From Balneolaceae bacterium UBA2956 (GTDB lineage: Bacteria; Bacteroidota; Rhodothermia; Balneolales; Balneolaceae), in NCBI GenBank assembly GCA_002348545.1, contig DEBM01000054.1, positions 1-58,772 of the forward strand: 58,772 nt of DNA, written 5' to 3'. Below the pieces are notes generated by a model. The model saw nothing but the letters and a program-made list of their open reading frames with translations, was not told the origin of the DNA and did not search any database. The position numbers and the translations under genes were made by a program. Shown here one piece after another: positions 43,825 through 52,677 of the stretch; positions within the stretch are counted from its first letter, which is position 1, and each line of letters opens with the position of its first letter.

Positions 43825-45780
43825 ATGAGTCTGAGTGAGCAAAGGTATAAACAATGCTTACTATCCTTACGGAAATATTGGGGATATGATTCGTTTAGAC
43901 CTGGTCAAGATCAGGCGATTCGATCGGTGTGCGAGGGACAAAAAACCTTGGTTATTTTTCCTACTGCTGCGGGAAAATCTTTTTGTTACCAAGTACCAGC
44001 AGTTAGCTTTGAGGGACTTTGTCTGGTTATTAGCCCTTTGGTTGCTTTGATGGAAGATCAGGTTAAGCAGTTACAAGATAGAGGGATATCTGCAGCATAT
44101 ATTACTTCCAAACTGGGTTTTAAAGAGATTGAGCAGCGGTTGGTAAATGCCCGAAATGGGATGTATGATCTGCTATATTTATCCCCAGAGCGATTGGCAA
44201 ATGTGAGGTTTAAGAAGGAGTTAGAACAATTACCTTTGAGTATGATCGCCATTGATGAGGCTCATTGTATTTCAGAGTGGGGACATGAGTTTAGGCCAAT
44301 ATATAGGCAGTTGGCCGAGCATTTATCAGTTAAGACTGGTCACGTACAATGGCTTGCTTTGACAGCTACAGCTACCCCAGAAGTTCAAAAAGATATATGT
44401 CATGTGCTTGGGTTTCATGATCATACGACCATAAGTCTGCCATTTAAACGAGAAAATTTAATCTGGTGGGTAATTCGGACTGAGCATACCATTGAACGAA
44501 TGATTAGTACCCTAGAAAAAGTTAAAGATCGGGGAGATGGGTTAATTTATGCTAGCACTCGCAAGAATAGCGAGCGATGGGCAGAACGACTGATGCGACA
44601 CGGGATACAGGTTCAAGCTTATCATGCAGGTTTATCTGCAGATAAGCGCACAAGTATTCAGCAGCAGTGGATTAGTGGTAATCTTCCTTGGGTAACGGCC
44701 ACTAACGCGTTTGGAATGGGTATCGATAAGCCCAATTGCCGGTACGTATTTCATGAGACTACGCCTAATAGCTTAGAGGCCTATTATCAAGAGGCTGGAA
44801 GAGCTGGAAGGGACGGACAAATAAGTTATCCCATTCTTTTTTATAACCCAGCCCATCTACAAAAAGCTAAAGAACGTATTGAAGTGGTATATCCGCCAAT
44901 AAAAGAGTTAACCAAACAATATCAAGTTTTGTGCGACGCTTTGGGACTAGCTCTCGGTGCCGAAATGCTAGATCAGGTAGCGGTGTCAGTGGATGCACTT
45001 TGCCGAAGAAGTGGATGGAATGCTAAGCGTTGGGCATCTATTTTAGAGTCCTTTGAACGGTGGGGTTTGTTGGAACTTCGAAAAAGTCGATCTCGTATTT
45101 TGCTGGTGCAATTTTTGTACAGTCCGAAGGTCATGCGCGATATCATAGATGGGATAAAAGACTTGGATAAGCAGTTATTTATGGATCGGTTTTTACGTTG
45201 TTTTGGCTTAAAAGCCTACCATCAAGAGTTGCGTTTAGAATGGGATGAGACTAAAGAATTATTTAATGATCTGTCGAGTTTGAGTTTTGACAAATTTGAA
45301 GAGTATCTTGAAATTTTAGCTCATGAGGATCAATGGATTCATTATCGGATTCAGGAGTCAGTGTATAAAATAAGGTTATTAGAAGCAAGGCAGGCTAGTA
45401 TTCCACTAGACGAGGGCTCGTTCTTTAATAGAAAAAAAAATGCTTTGGAAAAAATAGAATGGATGCACCTCTATGCCGAGTCAATGATCTGTAGAGAAGT
45501 ATTTATACGCCAATATTTTGGTGAAACTAAGGCTGAGGATTGTGGGCATTGTGACAATTGTGAGCGAACTCAAATATCCAGGAAACAGGTCATGACTATG
45601 GAAGATGTACAAGAACTGTACGATTTGTTAGGGGCTAAGTTGAGCCTTAACTATTTAGAGATTCGGCGGGAGCTACCTTGGAGTAAAGAGCAAGTCGATT
45701 CTGCTCTGCACTGGTTACTTAGTCAACAACTCATAGAAGAGGTATTCGAAGAATTTCTTAGCTACCGCGTTATGAGTTAG
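43825..45780 (+). CDS. recQ: RecQ-family ATP-dependent DNA helicase
   Basis: The 651-aa 3'-5' DNA helicase has the RecQ start YWGYDSFRPGQDQAI, Walker A as FPTAAGKSFCYQ (residues 47-52 TAAGKS), LVISPLVALMEDQV, the DEAH box in IAIDEAHCISEWGHEF and LTATATPEV. It then has ATNAFGMGIDKPNCRYV and YQEAGRAGRDGQ. The RQC zinc-binding site is C-REVFIRQYFGE followed by CGHCDNC. There is no HRDC domain, so it is a short RecQ. The Walker A differs from the usual TGGGKS. Genomes of this group often carry more than one RecQ, so this one may not be the main copy. Confidence 0.92.
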   Translation: MSLSEQRYKQCLLSLRKYWGYDSFRPGQDQAIRSVCEGQKTLVIFPTAAGKSFCYQVPAVSFEGLCLVISPLVALMEDQVKQLQDRGISAAYITSKLGFKEIEQRLVNARNGMYDLLYLSPERLANVRFKKELEQLPLSMIAIDEAHCISEWGHEFRPIYRQLAEHLSVKTGHVQWLALTATATPEVQKDICHVLGFHDHTTISLPFKRENLIWWVIRTEHTIERMISTLEKVKDRGDGLIYASTRKNSERWAERLMRHGIQVQAYHAGLSADKRTSIQQQWISGNLPWVTATNAFGMGIDKPNCRYVFHETTPNSLEAYYQEAGRAGRDGQISYPILFYNPAHLQKAKERIEVVYPPIKELTKQYQVLCDALGLALGAEMLDQVAVSVDALCRRSGWNAKRWASILESFERWGLLELRKSRSRILLVQFLYSPKVMRDIIDGIKDLDKQLFMDRFLRCFGLKAYHQELRLEWDETKELFNDLSSLSFDKFEEYLEILAHEDQWIHYRIQESVYKIRLLEARQASIPLDEGSFFNRKKNALEKIEWMHLYAESMICREVFIRQYFGETKAEDCGHCDNCERTQISRKQVMTMEDVQELYDLLGAKLSLNYLEIRRELPWSKEQVDSALHWLLSQQLIEEVFEEFLSYRVMS

Positions 45781-45835
45781 TTAATTATTTGGTTGTTTGA
45801 TAAACAGTCTAATTCTATTGTATTGACTAGGTGTT

Positions 45836-46246
45836 TCATCGGCTGTTGTACTTGTACTCTTGTATATACCGTTTTTCTGTCTCAATGAGAATTTTTACCG
45901 AATCCAATCTAGCTCTTTGACCTTCAAAGTCACTTTGATAGTACCGATGACTGTCCAAAAATTGTTGTTCTTCTACACCAAAAGTTTCAAATAATATTTG
46001 TTTTAGAGAATCGAGTGCCATAGTGTCTGAACTGCTGTTCCACACTTGAATGAGCTGAATATTGGCGAGTAAAGGGATGTACACTGAGTCTGGAAGAAGT
46101 ACAGCTGGTTCTACAATCCTAGGACCTTGTGTAGTTACTGTGCATGTGGCAGTGAAAAAAGACGTGCATAGTGCGAGCACTATAACAATAGTTCCCGCAG
46201 AATTATTTATGTTGTGCAATTGTCTAGGGTGATTTCCTTGACTCAT
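45836..46246 (-). CDS. DUF4296-like small envelope protein
   Basis: The 136-aa protein has a membrane segment or signal (about 20-36) ending FFTATCTVTT, a weak lipobox without the usual Leu at -3. The tail, with FGVEEQQFLDSHRYYQSDFEGQRARLDSV split in two, resembles the DUF4296 family of Bacteroidetes. That family has a Phe-Ser-x-Tyr-Tyr pattern. Its start overlaps the SDR gene's stop by 4 bases. Function is unknown. Confidence 0.5.
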   Translation of the reverse strand: MSQGNHPRQLHNINNSAGTIVIVLALCTSFFTATCTVTTQGPRIVEPAVLLPDSVYIPLLANIQLIQVWNSSSDTMALDSLKQILFETFGVEEQQFLDSHRYYQSDFEGQRARLDSVKILIETEKRYIQEYKYNSR

Positions 46247-46968
46247 GGCTTTTTGGGTTGAAGCGGACGCATTGTAAGTTCATTGATTAGGAAGTTGTCT
46301 GATCGCTCAAGTACAAAGATGAGTGTTTCCGCTACTTCGTCGGGATGCATCATCCCGTTGTGAACTTCTATTTCATCAATTTCATCAAAGAAGGGGGTTG
46401 CGATGGATCCAGGAAAAAAGCAGCTCACTTTGATTCCATCGTAGCGTAATTCTTTAAATAGGGCATCACTTAATCCTCTTAAAGCATATTTGGTAGCATT
46501 ATAGACAGATATCTTAGGATTGCCCATAAGGGCTGCGACCGAAGCGATGTTTATGATATGACAGATCTTAGAGTTAGCTTTCATGAGCGGGGTAATGTGG
46601 CGAGTCAGATAGAAAACACCTGAGACATTTACTTGCATCATTTGCTCAAAATTTTCCAAAGATAAGTTTTCAATATTGTCAAAGTAGCCAAGCCCAGCAT
46701 TGTTGATGAGTATATCTGGATAGCGGTTTACGTCGGAGAAGGTCTGTTTTACCCAGTGTTTAATCGCATCATGATCTGATATGTCCATTTGCACAGGAAT
46801 GTAATCCACTCCCACATTACCCAATTGCTTTTTGTGTTCTTCCATACGATTAAATGATCGGGATAAGCCATATACGGTGGCACCTTTTTGAAGTAATTGT
46901 TTTGTAAAGGATTGTCCAATACCACTGCTGCTGCCAGTAACAATGGCGATTGAATCAGCTAAGTTCAT
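46243..46968 (-). CDS. Short-chain dehydrogenase/reductase
   Basis: The 241-aa NAD(P)-dependent oxidoreductase has the glycine motif VTGSSSGIGQS (8-18) and NNAGLGYF. The catalytic triad is the Ser of INIASVAALMG, then YNATKYALRG with Tyr and Lys. RSFNR after the first strand contains Ser and Arg, which suggests NADP(H). The substrate cannot be read. It overlaps the downstream DUF4296-like gene by 4 bases and is divergent from coaX. Confidence 0.93.
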   Translation of the reverse strand: MNLADSIAIVTGSSSGIGQSFTKQLLQKGATVYGLSRSFNRMEEHKKQLGNVGVDYIPVQMDISDHDAIKHWVKQTFSDVNRYPDILINNAGLGYFDNIENLSLENFEQMMQVNVSGVFYLTRHITPLMKANSKICHIINIASVAALMGNPKISVYNATKYALRGLSDALFKELRYDGIKVSCFFPGSIATPFFDEIDEIEVHNGMMHPDEVAETLIFVLERSDNFLINELTMRPLQPKKP

Positions 46969-47041
46969 TGTTTTTGGGTTTAGTATATTATCACTGAGAT
47001 TAAGATAACTCAGACTTAATTAGGACTCAACTATTTAGACG

Positions 47042-47998
47042 ATGGTAACATACCGAACACTAGAATATATTCAGCATCATTTAGCTACTGTTTCTCGGGC
47101 TTCTTCGCAAGTGCTTGCTGATGATGTTTTTACAGATGGTAGCTTATCAAAGCAAGAAGAGCGTATATTATATTTGGATGTTGGAAGTAGCTATCTAAAG
47201 CTAGGTATATGGTCGGAAAAAAACTCTGAATTCTTGGTTCGGAGTGTATCATGGGAAGAAGGTGAAGAAGTTTTTAGCAGAATCTTCAAGCAATTTTTGG
47301 GCGAGGGCGTTAAATATATAGTTGGAAGTTTAGTTTATACTCCCTCCAAAGAGCGCTTAAATGAGCTATTTAGATTATTGGGGGAGGATTTTTATTTCGA
47401 TGTGGTTTGGATTGATCACATCACCTTAGAAGGTCTTGATCTCAGAATTAATTATAGTCCTGTGCATAATTTAGGCTTGGACCGTCTGATTGCATGTTAT
47501 GGAGTACATGCATATTGTTCGGGGCCAGTGGTTGTGGTAGATTTGGGTAGCGCAGTTACGGTTGATTCCTTATCAGATACTCATTTTGAAGGAGGTATAA
47601 TCGCTCCTAGTTTAAGGGCAGTTAAGGCAGGAATGCAGCAGATAACCCCTCATTTACCTACTTCGTCTGACAACATGCCCCTCGATTTTCCACCTAAAAA
47701 TACCCAAAATGCCCTTTGGTGGGGGCAATATGCTTTTTGGATAGCTGGAATTGAAGGGATGATTCTGGAAGTAGCTCGGGCTACAAGAACTCAAGAAATT
47801 ATTCTCACGGGAGGGGATGCGAACTGGTTTTTCGAGGCAATACATAGTCAAAGAAGAATAGACTGGTTCGCGCAAGCACTCATTGAGAATAATGAAGACA
47901 GACAGTTAGTCCGCCCTTTGGATGAGATGAATGTGGTAGTTCGCCCGTATCTAGTACTTGAGGGGCTCAGGTATTTAAGCAAAAAGAGTTACATATAA
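47042..47998 (+). CDS. coaX: Type III pantothenate kinase (CoaX-like)
   Basis: It is expected to phosphorylate pantothenate, the first step of CoA synthesis from it. The 318-aa ASKHA-fold protein has the phosphate-1 segment LDVGSSYLKLG (residues 45-55), where canonical CoaX has DxGNT. It has NLGLDRLIA (canonical GxDR), VVDLGSAVTVDSL (canonical DxGTAxT), and a GGIIAPSLRAVKAGMQQ glycine segment. The GNT and GTA motifs are altered, which is unusual. The N-terminus has about 44 extra residues. Function is supported by overall order, not by intact motifs. Confidence 0.75.
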   Translation: MVTYRTLEYIQHHLATVSRASSQVLADDVFTDGSLSKQEERILYLDVGSSYLKLGIWSEKNSEFLVRSVSWEEGEEVFSRIFKQFLGEGVKYIVGSLVYTPSKERLNELFRLLGEDFYFDVVWIDHITLEGLDLRINYSPVHNLGLDRLIACYGVHAYCSGPVVVVDLGSAVTVDSLSDTHFEGGIIAPSLRAVKAGMQQITPHLPTSSDNMPLDFPPKNTQNALWWGQYAFWIAGIEGMILEVARATRTQEIILTGGDANWFFEAIHSQRRIDWFAQALIENNEDRQLVRPLDEMNVVVRPYLVLEGLRYLSKKSYI

Positions 47999-48042
47999 AA
48001 AAATCTTCATAAATTACTTACTTCATAAACATATAAAATGAG

Positions 48043-48678
48043 TTAGCAAAGGTCTAGTTGCCTCTGAATCATGGAGATAAGCATATCCTGCGCGACCTCA
48101 TTTTTTCCTCCATGAGGTATGATCATATCCGAATATCGTTTACTGGGTTCAACAAATTTCAAGTGCATTGGTCGTACATAGGTTTCGTATTGTAAGAGAA
48201 TGCTGTCTAAATCTCGTTTTCGTTCACTAATATCTCGCCGAATACGTCGTAGCAGGCGTACGTCGTCATCGGTATCTACAAATATTTTAACATCCATGAG
48301 CTCACGCAATTCAAGTTCACTGAAAATGAGAATTCCATCGATTATAATGACGGGCGTGGGCTGGACTTCAAGATGGGTATTATTGCGTATGTGTTCAGCA
48401 AAATTATATTGAGGTATCCGCACTGGATAACCCTTAAGCAATGCTTTTAAGTGCCGGATTAATAATTCAGTCTCTAGAGAAGCAGGGTGATCAAAATTCT
48501 GCTGAAGACGGTCTGCCAAGGGCATGTGCTTTAGATCTCGATAGTAGAAATCATGCTCAATCCGAAGAATGTTTTGCTTGCCAAAGTGATCACATATTAG
48601 GTTTACAACGGTGGTCTTTCCCGATCCGCTTCCCCCAGCTACCCCGATTACCAAGGCATTAGTTTTGGTTTTTTTCAT
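48043..48678 (-). CDS. udk: Uridine kinase
   Basis: It phosphorylates uridine and cytidine. The 211-aa P-loop protein has GVAGGSGSGKTTVV (residues 13-25), the FYYRDLKHMPL substrate loop, NFDHPASLETEL, and PVIIIDGILIF. It also has RRIRRDISERKRDLDSILLQYETYVRPMHLKFVEPSKRYSDMIIPHGG, read in overlapping parts, which is the family end signature. Its start overlaps the amidase stop by 20 bases. Confidence 0.95.
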   Translation of the reverse strand: MKKTKTNALVIGVAGGSGSGKTTVVNLICDHFGKQNILRIEHDFYYRDLKHMPLADRLQQNFDHPASLETELLIRHLKALLKGYPVRIPQYNFAEHIRNNTHLEVQPTPVIIIDGILIFSELELRELMDVKIFVDTDDDVRLLRRIRRDISERKRDLDSILLQYETYVRPMHLKFVEPSKRYSDMIIPHGGKNEVAQDMLISMIQRQLDLC

Positions 48679-49966
48679 ATTCTATTTTATAATCTCGAAT
48701 GGCTCTAAAAATAGCTGATGCAATGATTGACTGACCATAATCACTGGTCAAAAATCGTTGTTCGGCGGGGTTACTTAAAAATCCTGTCTCAATCAGTACA
48801 GCAGGCATAGATGCTTGATAAAGAACTACAAAACCTGCCTGTTTTACCCCTCTTGACTTGCGATTTGCTCGTGTTCTAAATTGATCTTCGATCATATAAG
48901 CAATTCTTTCGCTAGTGGCTATGTATCCAGAATGGGCAAGTTCGTAAATTAGTAAATCCTCTTCGGTCAAATTGAATAATTCTTGGCTATGAGTTGTGAA
49001 TACTGAGTTTTCTCGCTTCATCACCTCAAACGCGGCATCGCTTCGGTGTAGACCAAGGAAAAATACCGAGCTTCCGTATACCGATGAAGAAGTCCATCCA
49101 TCGGCATGAATAGATATAAATAAATCGCCTTCTGCACGGTTGGCAATGGAACCGCGTTCCTCAAGATCTACATAACGATCGGTCTCACGGGTGTAAATGA
49201 CTTTCACATCAGGTAGGTATTCTTCAATATAACTCCCTAGTTTTTTTGAGATGGAGAGAACCACATCTTTTTCTTCGATATTGCGATAGCCTATATTTCC
49301 AGGGTCATCTCCTCCATGTCCAGGATCAATAATGACCGTATCAAAGCGGAGTTTGCCTTTAACTTGTTCATATTCTTGATCTAAGTTTACTTGGCTAGGC
49401 ATTGTTGGAGCTAGTACATCGAGTGCATTATCTGGATTTAAACTTAGGTACCAATTTCGGGCAAGAAATTGTTGTGTGAATACTTCCACTTTTCTGGTGG
49501 ATGAATAGGTCAATGCCACCAATATATCTTTACTTTGCATATCGGTATAAGCATTACTAATGACTTGTAGTTGTTGACCGAGATAGATGTCTACCCCATA
49601 GCTATTCTCTAGTTTGTAGAGTCGCACCTCTTGAACGTCTTCATTATAGGTAGGAAATTGTATACCAAGGGTGTCAATATTGGAGTGAAAAAACTCCAGT
49701 TGGATCAAATCGGAAGCTGGTTGGATCAAAGAAAAAGAATCCACGCGGGTAGATTGATGAAAGCGAATTACATACCCTAAACCATCGCTTCTTGGTGTGA
49801 ATGATATTCGATTCATGCGTAATGTATCATCGGAAGAGGTAGAAAATCGACTCTCATTTTGTTCAAAGGCTGGATTACTGCCTTGAACTCTTATGTTAGT
49901 TAATGAAAAAACCGCGACCATTATAGAGAATAGTGTAAAACGCCACAAAAGACTTTTGTGTGTCAT
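48659..49966 (-). CDS. N-acetylmuramoyl-L-alanine amidase (AmiC-like)
   Basis: It cleaves peptide side chains from peptidoglycan in the periplasm. The 435-aa protein (start at 49966) has a signal peptide (MTHKSLLWRFTLFSIMVAVFS) and an AMIN-like beta domain (about 60-180). The amidase_3 domain is IIDPGHGGDDPGNIG, with zinc ligands in GHGG and SIHAD, then VLIETGFLSNPAEQ with the catalytic Glu. The frame is open to 50041, but the extra 25 residues look untranslated. It belongs to the peptidoglycan-related set of this window. Confidence 0.9.
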   Translation of the reverse strand: MTHKSLLWRFTLFSIMVAVFSLTNIRVQGSNPAFEQNESRFSTSSDDTLRMNRISFTPRSDGLGYVIRFHQSTRVDSFSLIQPASDLIQLEFFHSNIDTLGIQFPTYNEDVQEVRLYKLENSYGVDIYLGQQLQVISNAYTDMQSKDILVALTYSSTRKVEVFTQQFLARNWYLSLNPDNALDVLAPTMPSQVNLDQEYEQVKGKLRFDTVIIDPGHGGDDPGNIGYRNIEEKDVVLSISKKLGSYIEEYLPDVKVIYTRETDRYVDLEERGSIANRAEGDLFISIHADGWTSSSVYGSSVFFLGLHRSDAAFEVMKRENSVFTTHSQELFNLTEEDLLIYELAHSGYIATSERIAYMIEDQFRTRANRKSRGVKQAGFVVLYQASMPAVLIETGFLSNPAEQRFLTSDYGQSIIASAIFRAIRDYKIEYEKNQN

Positions 49967-50152
49967 GCAGATTGACAGAGTATGTTCAGAAAAAAAAGGT
50001 AAAGGCAGCTTTGAGTTCATGTATATTTGGACAAACAGCACTGTAAATGATTGGTAAGATACTCTTTTTAGTTGTTTACAGAAAACCTAAACTTGGGCCT
50101 ATCTAGCAAATATTGGCATTTAAGGTGCTATTTTCATGAGCTAATTTCTCAA

Positions 50153-50887
50153 CTAATGAGCATATAAAAGATAAATCACTGGGCGTTTATTCCATTTTAT
50201 GAGATCATTATCAGTATGTTTTTGCATTTTTTTCCACTCACCAATAGGTTTAGAGATAATTTCTTCGGTTTCCAGACTTATATCGCATGCGATGCAAAGA
50301 CGGGTAAAATCATTGCATTGAGATAAAATACGTTTGATTATGGCCGTATTTCGATATGGTGTTTCCATAAAAATTTGGGAGATATCATGCTGCTTCGATT
50401 GCCCTTCAAGTTCCTGTATTTTTTTGCTACAGGCCTTATCATCCAATGGTAAATACCCGTGAAACTGAAATTGTTGACCATTAAAACCTGAGCTCATAAG
50501 TGCCAAGAATATAGAGGAAGGACCTACCAATGGCCTTACTGGGATATGATATTTATGAGCTAACTGAACTAGACGTGCTCCTGGATCTGCTATTGTTGGC
50601 AGTCCTACTTCAGATAATACACCAGCATCTCTACCTTTTTTTACAGGTTTAATATACTCAAGAAGGTCAATATCAGAGGTTTTTTTGTTAATAGGATAAA
50701 ACTCAATTTTGAATTCAGGGATTGTGTTGCCTACCCATTGTAGAAACCGAGTTGCATTTTGGATATTTTCCACAATAAGCATATCTAAACTGCGAATGAT
50801 CTCCAAGACTTCCTCTGGATGAGTGGCATTTCCACTGGTTTTACCAAGGGTATTTGGCAGTAGGTACAGCGTTCCAGGAGTACTCAT
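50153..50887 (-). CDS. RsmI-like SAM-dependent methyltransferase
   Basis: The 244-aa protein is a tetrapyrrole-methylase-fold methyltransferase of the RsmI (YraL) family. It has GTLYLLPNTLGK, LSEVGLPTIADPGARLV with the SAM-binding loop, LVGPSSIFLALMSSGFNGQ and FMETPYRN. RsmI makes the 2'-O-methylation of 16S rRNA C1402, but its usual start is TPIGNLxD. Here it is TLGKTSGN, so this is a divergent paralogue seen in Bacteroidetes and its target is uncertain. It is downstream of the small membrane-protein gene. Confidence 0.75.
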   Translation of the reverse strand: MSTPGTLYLLPNTLGKTSGNATHPEEVLEIIRSLDMLIVENIQNATRFLQWVGNTIPEFKIEFYPINKKTSDIDLLEYIKPVKKGRDAGVLSEVGLPTIADPGARLVQLAHKYHIPVRPLVGPSSIFLALMSSGFNGQQFQFHGYLPLDDKACSKKIQELEGQSKQHDISQIFMETPYRNTAIIKRILSQCNDFTRLCIACDISLETEEIISKPIGEWKKMQKHTDNDLIKWNKRPVIYLLYAH

Positions 50888-50929
50888 ATGGTAACCAAGA
50901 TATGTGATGGGTAATTTTTCTGAGAGAAA

Positions 50930-51403
50930 TTATACTAGCTCTATCTGAATATCTGAATCTTCTGGTTTAGAATTACGAATATATTTTGATGCAAATATAG
51001 CCGCCGTAAACGTGATAATGAATCCAATAAGTGCAATAATGGCATTAAAAATGGAAGTACTTTTTTGGAGTTCATAAATAGGTATCATTACAATTGGTTG
51101 CCAACTACTTTCTAGATATCGAATGGGGATAACTTGAGTATCAATAATTCTTTGAGCCATTTGAATCGAAAGGGATAGCTTACGTTCAGATTGGGTACCA
51201 TCGGGTAGTGGGAATGTGATTACCACATAGCCGTTACTCTGGGCAGCTATTTGTTTTATGTCGAAATCGGTCACATCAGCCGCTATGCTTACCCCTTGTT
51301 CATAGGTCTGAACTGTTCCCAGGTGAACTGTGATTTGTTGCATGGTTATGAATCCCATGTAGAAAGGTAGAACCCAAAAAATATGTAGTAACCGTCTGAT
51401 CAT
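50930..51403 (-). CDS. Small two-helix membrane protein
   Basis: The 157-aa protein has an N-terminal signal or anchor (about residues 6-22) and a C-terminal membrane helix (about 117-139, FNAIIALIGFIITFTAAIF) with a short acidic tail. The region between has strand-like sequence with no known motif. Its start overlaps the stop of the beta-lactamase-fold gene by 4 bases, so the two are probably co-translated partners at the membrane. Function unknown. Confidence 0.55.
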   Translation of the reverse strand: MIRRLLHIFWVLPFYMGFITMQQITVHLGTVQTYEQGVSIAADVTDFDIKQIAAQSNGYVVITFPLPDGTQSERKLSLSIQMAQRIIDTQVIPIRYLESSWQPIVMIPIYELQKSTSIFNAIIALIGFIITFTAAIFASKYIRNSKPEDSDIQIELV

Positions 51404-52602
51404 AAGGCAAGTTTAGTGATATGATAAAGAGCAGGATCCCAGATTAACCGCTGTTGAAAATCTTCTTGCATGTGGTTAGCCGACATATGATGCCAAAAAG
51501 CTACTGGTAACTCATCAAAAAGAATCACTTGAATACGTCTTTCTCCAGTGTAAATGGAGATTCCGAAATCCACACCACTAAGTAGACCCATTCGGCTGTC
51601 ATACTGCGCAAAGTATGATTCAAAGCTTCGAGTAATGGTAGTTGAACCATTGGGCCAGCCCAAGGCATCTAGAATATGAGTCTGAACTGCCACATTCAGC
51701 CGATCATCGAGCAATAGGTAGCTCATTATTTTAGCTATCTCAGAAGCCGTAGTTTGTGGAAAAAGAGCAAGTGCATCACGTTCTTGCATGAAATTCTGGT
51801 TTATACGATTCTTTTTAAAAGAAGCTCTAAGAGCATTAAATTGCTCAGGATCAGCTGTTTTTTCGTAGAAATCTTCAAGAGTTTTAGCGTGGAATACGGC
51901 TCGTTGATCTGAGTCTATGCGAAGAGAGTCTGTCTTTGGGCTAAACTCGGGTAAGTACAATGCTGGCTCAGCAATGGCCATATACATGGCAGCATTTGGA
52001 AGGGGTAATTCGGTAAAACTGAGACCTAAGGTATCTTTGAGTTCGTTCAAACTGATCCTAAGAACAGAAGCTCCAAGTTTTGCCCAAAGAAAATCGGCTA
52101 GAACCAGGTCATTGAATTCCACCATAGCGTGCACAGCATCTTCCAAGGTGAACCTAGGACTCTCTTTGGTAATCAATCGTTCAATAGCCCCATTATGGGC
52201 ATTCTGGCTTATTAGTGGTAATCTGTACTTTGATATCTCTTCAATACTTAATTCTTCATTTGGATCCAATTGAGAGGATTCTACTCCATTTGCATACGAA
52301 TATAACAGAATTAGATTACCTAAAGAACCCATAGTACGCAGATTATTTTCTTGATAATATAGACTGGAATCTGGCTGATCAATGGATAGAGAAACCACAC
52401 TTACATGTTCGGGTTTACTTCCAATGAAGCGAGTTAAATCTGCCAGTGAATAGGTATTAGCAACATATTCACTGCCTTCAGACATCCCTTCTCCATTCTG
52501 GAATAGGGTTTTAAAGGCGGAAAAGTTTGGAATTAACGCCATTGCATAAATAACCACGGCTACTGTCACAAAACTCGAAAAAAATAGGAGTGCTCGTTTC
52601 AA
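51400..52602 (-). CDS. Beta-lactamase/transpeptidase-fold protein with degenerate active site
   Basis: The 400-aa protein starts with a signal anchor (residues 5-24). The later part resembles a class A serine-hydrolase fold. SLGN (93-96) stands where SxxK should be. MVEFNDLVLADFL (about 160-172) stands where MxxxSDNxAxxxLL should be, so SDN becomes NDL. No KTG is visible. The general helical pattern around SxxK and SDN is preserved, but the Lys and Ser of the dyad are replaced. It may therefore be a binding or scaffolding homologue. It is coupled by a 4-base overlap to the two-helix membrane gene at 50930. Confidence 0.55.
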   Translation of the reverse strand: MKRALLFFSSFVTVAVVIYAMALIPNFSAFKTLFQNGEGMSEGSEYVANTYSLADLTRFIGSKPEHVSVVSLSIDQPDSSLYYQENNLRTMGSLGNLILLYSYANGVESSQLDPNEELSIEEISKYRLPLISQNAHNGAIERLITKESPRFTLEDAVHAMVEFNDLVLADFLWAKLGASVLRISLNELKDTLGLSFTELPLPNAAMYMAIAEPALYLPEFSPKTDSLRIDSDQRAVFHAKTLEDFYEKTADPEQFNALRASFKKNRINQNFMQERDALALFPQTTASEIAKIMSYLLLDDRLNVAVQTHILDALGWPNGSTTITRSFESYFAQYDSRMGLLSGVDFGISIYTGERRIQVILFDELPVAFWHHMSANHMQEDFQQRLIWDPALYHITKLAL

Positions 52603-52677
52603 GGATTTACTGGATAATGAATAATTTAAGTCAAACTCAACCTGATACTTAATATCTTTTAATATTAGAGTCTAAAG

